A stretch of 64,000 nt of DNA from Piper betle (taxonomy: Eukaryota; Streptophyta; Magnoliopsida; Piperales; Piperaceae). This document shows positions 32,701 through 40,228 of the stretch, piece by piece. The stretch spans positions 1 to 64,000 of the forward strand of contig JAURVB010014943.1 of NCBI GenBank assembly GCA_033002965.1, in the 5' to 3' direction. Both the position numbers and the translations under genes were made by a program. Numbering within the stretch: position 1 is the stretch's first letter; each line of letters begins with the position of its first letter. The notes under the pieces are model-generated. The model searched no databases. It had not been told where the DNA came from and worked only from the letters and a program-made list of their open reading frames with translations.

Positions 32701-34072
32701 TCAAACATATGACTGCTATATCCCTTGCCTAGGAAGCAGGCCATTACATCATATACTTCCTAATGAAGAAAAGTTAGAAAGTAAAGATAAAATGCAGCCT
32801 TTCGAATGCTATGATTTTGATGGAAATGCCAAACCACAAAAGGCAGGATTCAATAAGTAAGATTAGTGCACTTGCACATAATACTTCTCAAAGTAAAGCC
32901 CTTGTATTGAATATCTTAGAAAACAATTTCAACTTGAAGATATGTGAAAACATACACCCAAAATTCCTAATAGACATGTCCAAACCATGGCCTTTGTACC
33001 AAATACCGGCCAATACTGTAGAAGGCTCTCTCATATGGCCATTGAAGATTGACTGGAAAATTATGTCCGCACTAATAAGGAAAATTCGCTAGATCTAAAA
33101 GGGTTATCTAGCTCAGAATGTCTACCTGGTTCTGTGTATTGGCTACACAACAAACATGCTGAAATCTTGTAAGATAACATGAAAAGGTGATAATATGTTA
33201 CCTGGAGAATAATAACATTACTCAACAAAGAATCGAGTACTCTTTAAAGATACTAACGTTTAAGGATGAGAAATACTCGTTGAATTTCATACTTACTAGA
33301 AAAATGATCTGTTTCATAAAGAGGGAATTTCAACAACTGGTTTTGGTAGTCGTAGTTTGATTCTCATTAACTAACAATAAGATCTGGCTATTGAATCAAC
33401 AACTCTTAAAAGAAAGGTTTATTTAATGAAAAAAGGGTTTGCCAATAAGTAACAAATGACTGAACTAGAACCAAGTCGTCATTACCTGATTCAAAGTAGA
33501 AAATTTAAAGGTAATTTAGATGGTTAATCAATGTGTAATCAACCATAAGCTTTACATTGAAGTTTAAAATACCTGTTTCGCATTGTTGAACTATCTACTT
33601 TAAAAGTAAATTAGACGGCTGAACAAGAAGTTTAAATGTTGGTTCTGATAGAATACTAGCTATAAAGCTTCATGCAGGTAGTTAAAAAATAAAAATAAAA
33701 CAACGACTTATTTGTATAAAATCTGACAAACACCAACATTAAATAAAACATTACAGCAAGAACATCAAATTTATGAGGCTAAAGAAAAAGAAAATTAGCA
33801 TTTTTTTCTTGAAATGGCTAGATGATCAAGAAGCCTAATATTAAGAGAGTGAGAGAAGCAAACGCGTACCTGAGTAGTGGGTTCTGAGAGGGAGGTGGAT
33901 GAGAAGCGGTTTTTGAGCTCGATGTCGGTCTTACGAAATGAAAGAAAAAAACCAAGAGGGAGAAGGCGATGAGAAGGGAAGCATACGAGGGGATTGAGAG
34001 GAAACAGAAGCTTGCCCAGAGCCTTCGTGGGCGAAAAGACCTCTTCTTTGGCATTTCCACTGCCATAGCCAT
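7839..34072 (-). CDS. Plant O-fucosyltransferase family protein (GT106/PF10250-like), 11 exons
   Basis: A putative Golgi type II glycosyltransferase. Members of this plant family transfer fucose or rhamnose from nucleotide sugars to cell-wall glycans or proteins; the substrate here is unknown. The exons (listed separately) join in frame and encode about 477 residues. The N-terminus has a short basic stretch (KKRSFRPRR, residues 9-17) and a hydrophobic anchor at about 19-45. The catalytic domain shows [14 protein letters not shown] (51-64), NGGLNQMR (81-88), KRSFWRDSS (112-120), HLRYE (238-242), the cysteine block GYCPLTP (287-293), ESDVF (367-371) and GNMA (377-380). The C-terminus has [20 protein letters not shown]. 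These are the family's hallmark blocks, in the usual order. All introns from 2 onward are GT..AG with matching phases and no internal stops, so the gene looks functional. Introns total about 25 kb and hold many transposons. Exon 1 is uncertain. The exact subfamily was not determined. Confidence 0.92.
8461..8856 (-). repeat. Probable 3' LTR of a chromovirus remnant (intron 10)
   Basis: It follows a polypurine tract (minus strand AAGAGGGAGGGATTGA) directly after a chromodomain-coding remnant. It starts TGATACATTTGG and holds a TATA-like 'ctataaaaagggg' at about 8672-8684. The far end near 8461 (..GGGATCAACA) is a guess. Confidence 0.5.
8857..9290 (-). pseudogene. Ty3 chromovirus integrase C-terminus and chromodomain, degenerate
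   Basis: Minus-strand frames contain [24 protein letters not shown], then LIPEQILG, a WQGMPP block and ATWE, ending near GNFQEGGID. This is the order seen at the integrase C-terminus and chromodomain of plant Ty3 chromoviruses. The frame changes at least once (between WQGMPP and ATWE), and nothing upstream of the integrase end survives. It lies in intron 10 of the O-fucosyltransferase gene, same strand. Confidence 0.75.
9302..10035 (+). repeat. Direct repeat pair, about 125 bp, 604 bp apart
   Basis: Copies at about 9302-9425 and 9906-10035 share 'attttgttattagtagctag', 'aataagtttctacgttcaa' and 'cttcttaacccatt'. The 480 bp between them shows no coding. This is either an old tandem duplication or the ends of a small unclassified element. 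Confidence 0.7.
10036..10859. other. Intron 10 sequence without recognised features
   Basis: AT-rich; no coding resemblance and no terminal repeats seen. Confidence 0.5.
10860..10955 (-). CDS. O-fucosyltransferase exon 10
   Basis: The acceptor is ..tttgtag|gaagg and the donor is gatag|gtacta. It encodes (R)[18 protein letters not shown].. to QMHKD(R), the region after the donor-binding block. It is entered with one base and left with two bases of split Arg codons, matching exons 9 and 11. Confidence 0.93.
11041..11076 (+). repeat. G-run tract with G-quadruplex pattern
   Basis: On the plus strand there are five successive runs of four to seven G, each separated by one to three bases. In the gene's sense strand this is a C-rich tract about 90-120 nt upstream of the exon 10 acceptor. 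Confidence 0.85.
12290..13616 (+). pseudogene. GC-rich, gene-like passenger sequence in the hAT element
   Basis: About 12340-12970 is strongly GC-rich and proline/arginine-coding, in sharp contrast to its surroundings. It is followed by splice-like junctions (aatcag|gtttttt at about 12970, a pyrimidine-rich stretch and ttcag near 13056, tataag|gtatag near 13130, ttttag near 13330). No intact reading frame or recognisable product was found. It may be a captured gene fragment or a relic of the element's own 5' region; the GC block resembles the VNTR in the related element at 1782-7321. Confidence 0.35.
14743..14782. repeat. (TA)n microsatellite
   Basis: Alternating TA over about 40 bp with one interruption, inside the hAT element. 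Confidence 0.9.
14800..14870 (+). repeat. tRNA-derived SINE-like segment
   Basis: An A-box match TAGTTGAGATGG (14807-14818) and a B-box match GGTTCAATCC (14849-14858) are 30 bp apart, as in pol III promoters of tRNAs and SINEs, and a T-run follows at about 14871. No cloverleaf is obvious, so a SINE head or decayed tRNA copy is more likely than a tRNA gene. Confidence 0.5.
16473..16556 (+). repeat. 28-bp tandem repeat, three units
   Basis: Units at 16473-16500, 16501-16528 and 16529-16556 are each ggttgc(c/t)tc..gg(a)ggtggatt with a few substitutions. Confidence 0.85.
17642..18262. mobile_element. Possible small DNA element with GGCC-rich ends
   Basis: Both ends (17642-17820 and 18110-18262) are rich in 'ggcccagcc' / 'ggctgg' motifs, while the centre is AT-rich with a palindrome-like 'cttttaagggcttttg'. 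Subterminal GGCC motifs of this sort occur in some hAT-type MITEs. Exact ends and target duplication could not be fixed. Confidence 0.35.
19251..19407. mobile_element. 157-bp foldback MITE (intron 9)
   Basis: It starts ctgttaggata and ends tatcctaacag. The arms stay complementary for about 65-70 bp (left '..cagataataatataag..ccttttattaaccaatt'; the right arm is its near complement), with only a short loop. Transcription in either direction would give a long hairpin. No gene content. Confidence 0.8.
20134..20318 (-). CDS. O-fucosyltransferase exon 9
   Basis: The acceptor is gctgcag|gagatg and the donor is gatag|gtattc. It encodes [10 protein letters not shown].., SAALDY, ESDVF and GNMARA, the nucleotide-sugar-side signature blocks of the family. 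It starts in phase 0 and leaves two bases. Confidence 0.95.
20515..20728 (-). CDS. O-fucosyltransferase exon 8
   Basis: The acceptor is ctttttag|agaaaa and the donor is ttcaag|gtttgt. The alternative AG two bases on would break the frame. It encodes [32 protein letters not shown] and LRSYYPNL, all strongly family-typical. Confidence 0.95.
21829..23064 (+). pseudogene. Copia-like retroelement remnants around an LTR-like stretch (intron 7)
   Basis: About 21868-21998 reads as an open acidic stretch ending KVYTRRNK and a stop, resembling a copia pol linker. 22000-22340 looks like an LTR ('ttagtcattagggttt', 'gttatatatatta', 'gaatacaagaaatattttcc'), followed by a PBS-like ttggtataaaag near 22340. 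At 23029-23064 a plus-strand frame has [12 protein letters not shown] and then a stop, a broken CCHC gag knuckle lacking its last cysteine. Internal sequence thus lies on both sides of one LTR. It is opposite in strand to the host gene. Confidence 0.45.
23594..23727 (-). CDS. O-fucosyltransferase exon 7
   Basis: The acceptor is aaaacag|aagctt and the donor is atgag|gttagc. It encodes [20 protein letters not shown], then DMLSFTGC and EEVDEL. HLRYE with the following FTGC is the central motif of this glycosyltransferase family. Confidence 0.96.
23893..24021 (-). CDS. O-fucosyltransferase exon 6
   Basis: The acceptor is gcaacag|gtgatt and the donor is gggaag|gtacta. It has 43 codons, phase 0 at both ends. 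It encodes [17 protein letters not shown] and then [17 protein letters not shown], the conserved block before HLRYE. Confidence 0.95.
24310..24487 (-). CDS. O-fucosyltransferase exon 5
   Basis: The acceptor is aaaacag|cacatt and the donor is tatcgg|gtaaat. It completes the Ser codon and encodes [16 protein letters not shown], then [19 protein letters not shown]. Confidence 0.95.
25149..25237 (-). CDS. O-fucosyltransferase exon 4
   Basis: The acceptor is ggtgcag|attgct and the donor is ctcaag|gttctt. It encodes [20 protein letters not shown] and DKRSFWRDS, the family block that follows the glycine-rich loop. Confidence 0.96.
26340..26392 (-). CDS. O-fucosyltransferase exon 3
   Basis: The acceptor is gatttcag|atcgtt and the donor is atgggg|gtaagg. 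Only 53 bp, encoding (D)[17 protein letters not shown], the near-invariant loop of the family. Using the upstream AG (tgcag|attt) instead would put the loop out of frame. Confidence 0.95.
26829..27262 (+). mobile_element. TRIM element, degenerate (intron 2)
   Basis: The 5' LTR 26829-26979 (tgtgaaatccc...attaca) is followed by a primer binding site tggtatcagagc (26982-26993), complementary to initiator Met tRNA. A short internal stretch with 'accggtcacgggcc' follows, then a second LTR from 27139 (tgtaagatccctcaac) whose end is lost near 27262. It is the same family as the intact copy at 59108-59572. Confidence 0.8.
28124..28500 (+). repeat. Purine-rich GC tract
   Basis: From about 28195 to 28500 the plus strand is almost all A and G with scattered C/T, strongly GC-rich against AT-rich surroundings. 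Serine/proline/leucine-rich frames on the minus strand and glycine-rich frames on the plus strand follow from base composition. No gene resemblance. Confidence 0.7.
29992..30080. repeat. (TAA)n-type low-complexity repeat
   Basis: Repeats of 'taataattaataataaaaat', an AT-only imperfect array. Confidence 0.85.
30672..30750 (-). CDS. O-fucosyltransferase exon 2
   Basis: The acceptor is tttgcag|gtgcta and the donor is acatag|gtattc. Read from its first base it encodes [18 protein letters not shown] and then NMTNGYI plus one base. Only this frame is open and family-like, so exon 1 must end in phase 0. Confidence 0.93.
31100..32690 (-). repeat. Unclassified repeat, relative of 15.7-17.4 kb, opposite orientation (intron 1)
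   Basis: Read on the minus strand it resembles the plus strand at about 15700-17400: runs of 'gccgat/cggcag' (32150-32520 against 15990-16140), 'cttggaag'/'ccttgg'-rich stretches, and a tail with 'cacttagttctttt..gattgcttta' against 'cactcaatactcttg..gatcacta'. It probably comes from one non-coding retroelement family. Ends were not found. Confidence 0.4.
32691..33934. other. Intron 1 remainder
   Basis: A plus-strand open frame at 32811-33092 shows no family resemblance. Otherwise this is AT-rich intron sequence up to the proposed exon 1 donor. Confidence 0.5.
33935..34072 (-). CDS. O-fucosyltransferase exon 1 (start and anchor); 3' limit uncertain
   Basis: ATG at 34072 opens a frame with basic KKRSFRPRR and a long hydrophobic segment, the expected type II anchor. 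Ending at the consensus donor ttc|gtaaga (33934/33933) gives phase 0 and joins exon 2 in frame. A second donor, actcag|gtacgc (33869), would in this frame run into a stop just inside exon 2. A shifted frame through 33870-33930, containing [17 protein letters not shown], would also join exon 2 in frame if the nearby T8 run were one base longer. Met codons 3 and 7 are alternative starts. Confidence 0.75.
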
Positions 34073-34520
34073 TGCCTAGATCTCAGATGATAGAATTTCC
34101 GTTGGCCATGACCGCCTTTCCTCTCTCCTTTCCGCCGATGGCCTCAGCAGGCTCGAACCCCAATTTCCCACCCTAGTCGGGTGGCTAGTGACGCGAAAGT
34201 GTGGATTCGATTTACATGGGTAGGAGATTTAGAGTTGGAATAGTGGACAACCTTGCTACCCTCAATTAAATTTAATATTTTAGTTTTAGTAAAAAGTTAA
34301 ATGATCAAGAGTCCAGAAACACTGAAAACTAGAAGAGAGCCTTCGTAAGCCGGTGACAAAATATTTTTAAGGGTAGTGCTCAACCTGGGCAAGTATTACA
34401 ACCCGAAGAGGATGACATGATGAAAGTGCCTTGTATCACGGCATGTTAATTAGCCGCACAAAATGATGATTCAGCTTTCGTCTTAATGAGCCCGTGTCAC
34501 GCATTGAGTGGCACGCAAGG
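34073..34520 (-). promoter_or_regulatory. Upstream region of the O-fucosyltransferase gene
   Basis: Only 448 bp separate the start codon from a solo LTR. An AT-rich stretch with TATA-like 'taaaatattaaattta' lies near 34265-34285. No specific element can be assigned. Confidence 0.4.
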
Positions 34521-37439
34521 TGTAACACCCCAGATCCGGTTCACACTCGTGAATCGAAGCTGGCACGTTACCAGCCCCGGTTAGGTCGGCTAACCCGAAC
34601 CTAACTCATACGGATCCAATCTCGGCGTCTTAAGATGTAGATACAACTTGTCATGCATGGATAAATGCATAAAACCCTAACATGATACTACATGGATGAC
34701 ATGCAACCTAAATTTCACACCAACACAATTACAATCAAAATTAGTAAAAATTCTAAAACGAAAGGGACAGAATTTCCCCTAAAATTGTAATTAGGGGCCA
34801 CCCTGTCAAAATCATATATTCAAACATATATACGCATAGCAACAATAGCATTCACACAGACTTCTAATCTACTATATTCATCATTCTCTGAACTTTGGGT
34901 CCTAACCCATCACACTTTTGCTGCGCTACTCTGATCATTTTATTTCATGTCATTGTCATGCCTCAAACATTTAATCATAGCATGTTTATAAAATAACATC
35001 ATAAACAAAATATTAAACATTCAATCACCCAATATGTGTGTGCAGAAGACCTTATTGCTCCTCCGTCCTGGCCGGCACATCCATCTCGTGCTTATCACCT
35101 ACATATATATAAGAAAAACGTCAGTAACAAGCGTTACTGGTCCGAAAAGAAAATAACTATAACAAACTGGCTATGAGAGCAAACTCTCATATGAAAGAAA
35201 ACAACATATACTCCACGTGAACACTCTGAAGGGCACTACTGAGGAGCCACTGGGCTGCAGACCTGGTAGCATCCCGAACTTACTGATCTGCTGCTGGTAC
35301 TGTGCCGCTCTCGGCACTTCTTTTCAGTACTTCTCGTGAAACTTTATCCTAAGCCCTCTCCTTACCTCCATATTTCTCCTGGCCTTAAGCACGAAGGCCG
35401 AGTACTCTTAGGCAGTCGCCTTTAGTACCCTTTGAACCACAAGTCCGGACATGCGCTGTACTAAACAGTACCCGTAAACCTCCACGTTCTCCGGGTGTGA
35501 GGAACTCAAATGCGGAGTTGTCAGGATCCCTCGGGAATGGAACAGTCCACTGGCACTAATCCAGAGCCCGCTTTGACTGTCACGGCATCCTCTGCATGGT
35601 ACGTGCAGTCGATTTCTCCGTCTCTCGTCTCACTGAAAACGCGAAAACTACATATATATAGGGCTGGGTAGGGATTTATATAATAGGCCCGAAGGCAACT
35701 TTTGGTGGATCTTGTTTTCGAAATCAACCTCGAGGGATCTCATCCTCGAGGGGTTATTAATCCGGAAAATGCTCGGTTAAATGGCCCGAGTTAAGTGGGA
35801 TCCGATAAAACGCTACTTAACCCGTCCTGCAGACAATAAATCAAACATACAATAGAAAAGATCATAAAAATCAGAGAGAAGTCCTAACGGACCTGGTAGA
35901 AGCTCCAAGCGTGTCATCGCGCCTAGGCGGCGAGCTCCTACTCCGTACCTACACATCAAAACTAAATACTAACGCCCTCTAACTACTGATGCATCAAAAT
36001 CAATGAATACCACACACGACATAATAATCATCCATCATAGTCACATAATCATAAAAGAGAATAATCCTAACTCAAACTATTCATACTATATTTTATTCTG
36101 TTTCTCTAAATTACATCATGATCACTTATCATGCTCCAACTCATTTTATCTCATTAGCTCGCTTACTATTCATTTACAATTCCTCAAATCATACCATCAT
36201 TACTTCATTAGTAATTAGGCATTATCATGATAAATAATCAGTCCTACCATGCTATGCTAATAATCATCAATTTAAATAATCAAATTAGAGGTAATTATAC
36301 CTCACATCGTCGGCAATCGGCGACGGCTAGGGTTTCGTCGCGTGTCTCGGAGCTTGAATTCGGCGCTCATCGGCGTCCGAAGCTCGATCGGGCTCGACTG
36401 GGTGAGCCCCGCGGAAGATCCGATGAATTCCAGTGAATTCCAGAAATTTCGATTTTTCGGCTATTTTCCGGCAGCTGCTGGAGGTTTTCCGGCGACAATC
36501 GCCAGCGGCGTCCATTGGCCGGAAAGTGGTCATGTTGGGTACCCTCGGAACCGGCTCGGCGAGCCCGACTCATCTACGAGGTCGACGCGGCCAACGGAGG
36601 TGGTAGCTCGCCGGAAAATGCATAAGATGGAGCGGCGGCGATGGGTCGCTAGATCCGGCCGGCTAGGCCGGCGATGGCCTCCGCTCTGGTCGGGAAAGGC
36701 AGCTGAGGGGTCGAGGACGTCGAGCCGACCACCTGATCGTGGTGGCGACGGTCGGCGGCGGCACGATCGGCGACGCAAGTGCTGCATCACCGCGGTGATT
36801 CCTCGCGTCGCGGCGGCCAGCTCGTGGCCGGGCCTGGTCGGGGCGGCAGGGCGACGCCGTGGCCGGGCTGGGCGGCGTCTGCGGCCAGTGTCGGCGGTGG
36901 CGCGCGAACAGGGGCGGCGCGGCGGCTAGGGTTTGGGCATGGGGGAGAAAAGGTCGGGGGTGGAGAAGAAATGGTTGGGTGGCAAACTTGTAATTAAGAC
37001 TTGACTCGTCTCCGGCTCAAGTCAAGTATAATAACTAACTCATATTAAATCCTAAAAAAATTCATAAAAATCGAGAAAATCCCGTAAAATCAAACAACAC
37101 CAAAAAAATCATAATGATATGCTCTAGAACTATCAACCTACCCAAAATGCCAGTAACGCGTCCTAACGCGGTAAACAGCCTAAAACTAATTGTACGATCC
37201 ATTATATATCATAATAAAAAAAAATGAACTGCATACTCTCATATATTCTAATAACTCATTCTTTTCTGTTGTGTTCATGATGTTATCATCATATACTTGG
37301 GTACACATGACCCTCATGGCTCATACACGAGACCGGCGTCGGCTCAGTTCACGTGTTTTGAAACTGACTCGACTCAAAAATAACGGTCGAACCAACCGGT
37401 TCTAAATATAAAACCCTGACTCGAATCGTGGGTTTTACA
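34521..37439 (-). mobile_element. A-family solo LTR with perfect TSD, upstream of the gene
   Basis: Plus-strand limits are tgtaacacccc...gggttttaca, the inverted ends seen in the other A copies. The 5-mer caagg flanks it at 34516-34520 and 37440-37444. There is no second LTR or internal region, so it is a solo LTR of 2919 bp. A GC-rich block covers about 36340-36990. TATA-like stretches occur on the minus strand at about 35102-35112 and 35650-35660, pointing towards the gene at 34072. Confidence 0.9.
35102..35112 (-). promoter_or_regulatory. TATA-like element in the solo LTR
   Basis: Minus strand 'cttatatatatgtaggtg'. The same motif (tctatatatatgtaggtga) is kept in the copies at about 42078 and 50945, so it is probably the LTR's core promoter. 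A transcript starting here would read out into the host gene. Confidence 0.45.
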
Positions 37440-37444
37440 CAAGG

Positions 37445-38009
37445 TGAGTGCATTACTTTTGATTCTCATATGTGTCACCCTAAAGTTCGTAAAAGAGGAA
37501 AAATAATTGTTGGAAAATTTTATCATAATAAAGTTTGGAAATTGCACACTTTATTGAAGAAAACAAACCAAAAACTATTTGCACCAAAGAACTCATCAAT
37601 TTCAAATCTAGGGCACACGGAAGCACTTTCTTTAATACAAGAATATTGTCTTTGCACTATAGCATTAGGAGTAACTCACATAAAAAATAGAATGAATTCT
37701 TTGTAACGATTCATTTCAAAATACAAATTAATGGACCTAAGTCATCTCTTTAAAAGTAGTTAACTAAAATTAAAGATTTATATTATATTCTCACTTATAA
37801 ATATGATTTTACTCAGTAGATATTAAATATATGATTAAGTTGAGGGATCTCATATTCTTCTCCTTCAGAGTACAACAACAAAGATAGTCTTCAACCTCTT
37901 ATATTTGGTTTTGTATTTTTAAGAATTGGTTTTGTACAACCTAGCTCATCAATCTGGTGTTTTGCAATCGGTTTAATTTTAGCTCAACTTGGTTAGTGTG
38001 TAGTCGGGT
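37445..38009. other. Unassigned segment between two LTRs
   Basis: It contains a plus-strand frame of about 90 residues (37428-37706, beginning in the LTR end) rich in Lys and His, without recognisable family. No repeats were recognised. Confidence 0.4.
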
Positions 38010-40228
38010 TTAAAACATCCCACTTTGACTCACTCACAAACCAAACCAGAAATGCTATTAACAATCGAATCATTCACTAATCTACTTAATTCAGTTAGGT
38101 CGACTTAGATCTACCCTCAGCATCTGAAGAAGGTAATAGAAACATTAAATGCATGGATGAGGTGCTTAAACTCTAACGTGATTCTAGATGAATGCTATGA
38201 TATATCAACCACATTCAAAACAATGCAAACTCATTAAAAAGTCGAAAATAACATTTTGTAAAATAAAACGAACATAATCTCCCCTAAAAGTGCAATAGGG
38301 ACTACCCTGTCAACAACAACAATATATAAATATATAGTGATAAAAACTTATAACATTGTCAAAAACATTTTTTTTCACACACAATCACATCATAACTATA
38401 ATTCACACACAACAATTCCTACAACAAATCATTATAATATTCATCTACCATAATTCATAGCAATTCATCACACCAAATTTTCATTTCATTCGGTAGGTAC
38501 ATATGTGCGTGGTGCATCGCTACTCCTTCGCAGTCTCGACAACACTGAGTCATTTTAGTTCCCACCTACATTTAAATTACAAAATGACACTAACGAGTGT
38601 TCGTGGTCCAAAAATAACTCATAATCAAACTTGCACAGGAGTGCTGACTCTTCTATTAAATGAAATCATTCATATTCTTCTTCATAGAATCTCTCATAAG
38701 GGCACTAATCAGTAGTCATCAGTCTTGGCTTGACAGTGTCCTATTCTGACTCATCAGATGCCTCGACATTTTCAAACTATCCCTTGCATAGGAAAATTAA
38801 TTATCCTAAAGCTCTCTACATCATTTGTATCACTCCTTGCCCAGAGCACAAAGGTCAAGTACTCTCAGGCAGACACCTTCATTACCATTTGAATACACAA
38901 ATTTAGACATGCACTGCATTGCAATACCTATAATCCTCTACACTTCTTTGGGTTTGAGGAACTCATACATGGAGTTGTCAAGACCCCTCAGTAATAGAAT
39001 GACCCGCTCACCAATCCATAGCCCGCTTTGACTAGCATGTGCAAATGCTAATGGTGTGCGTGAGTCTACTTTCCCTTATCCCACATCTCACTGTAAAACA
39101 CCAATAAAACTATATATACATAGGTCTAGATAGGGACTTTAATATAATAGGCCCGAAGGCATCATGATCTAGATCCGAGTTTTTAAAAATAAACTCAAGG
39201 GATATCATCTCCGAAGGTTATTAATCCAAAAATTTGTACGACTAAATGGCCCATGTAGAGTGGGCTAGGATAAATCCACCACTCAACATGTCCACTTACC
39301 TATTAAAATAAATCATGATAGAGTGAGACAGTCAAACCAGAAGAGAATCTTAATTAGACCTAGTAGAAGCTCCAATTTTATCTACGTACTTAGGCGGCGA
39401 GCTCCTACTTTGTACCTACACATCAAAATTAAAAACTAATGCCCGCTATGATGCATTTACACATCCTAATGAACATGCTTAATCAAAGCACTCACATGAA
39501 TCCACATCAAGTTTTCTAGGCTATGTTACATTTAGTTAACAATTCATACTTAATTTACTTACTTAGTTCATTAGCATTTATTTCAATACAATTCAAATTA
39601 TAAAAATTCATTTTTATTTACAAAAAAATTATTTTACTTCGTCCATCAATCAATTCCTATCATGTTGCAATAATAATTATAAATTTTAAATAATTAGGTC
39701 AAAGTTAATTATATATCGTGTCGCTGACGATCGGTAACAACTAGGATTTGTCATGCGGTTCAGGATTCAAATTCGGCACCAAGCAGCGTCCAAAGTTCGA
39801 TTGGGTTCGGTTATAAATATTCGGTGAAAATTTGGCCATTTCTAGCCAATTCTGGCAAATCTTGTTTTTTGATAGTTGCTGACAATTCCCTTCAGTTTTT
39901 CGGCGGCTCAACACCAGCTCGGCGAGCTTAACACGACTATAGTGGTGGTGAGGATGACAATGGCAACTATGATCGCCGACGGCTCATCACTGCGCCGATC
40001 GTAAGTCAGCTAGGGTCAGTCGGCTTGCCCGATCAGCCCTTGGTTAGCTCGGTGGCGGTGTACAGTGAGGGGAAAGATTCCTAGGGTTGAAGCGGAAGGT
40101 GATGGCAGCACAGCAGGGGTAGAGCGGTGCGGCCAATGGCAGAGCAGCGTTCAGAGAGTGACATGTTCCAACAATGTTAGAAATGTCGTGGAGGCTGGGC
40201 GGTGGTCTAGAAGATGGGGGATGCCACA

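Noticed and set aside
32811..33092. 93-residue plus-strand frame in intron 1
   Set aside because: No recognisable domain; antisense within an intron.
33870..33934. Treating the gtacgc donor as the exon 1 end in the start-codon frame
   Set aside because: The resulting junction runs into a stop codon at the second codon of exon 2; kept only as an alternative needing a frame correction.
36342..36929. 195-residue plus-strand open frame
   Set aside because: It lies in the GC-rich block of an A-family solo LTR, antisense to it, with composition-driven Arg/Gly/Pro content and no family motifs; the other LTR copies do not preserve it.
37428..37706. 92-residue plus-strand frame
   Set aside because: It begins in the LTR end, resembles no family I know, and has no upstream promoter or splice context that supports it.
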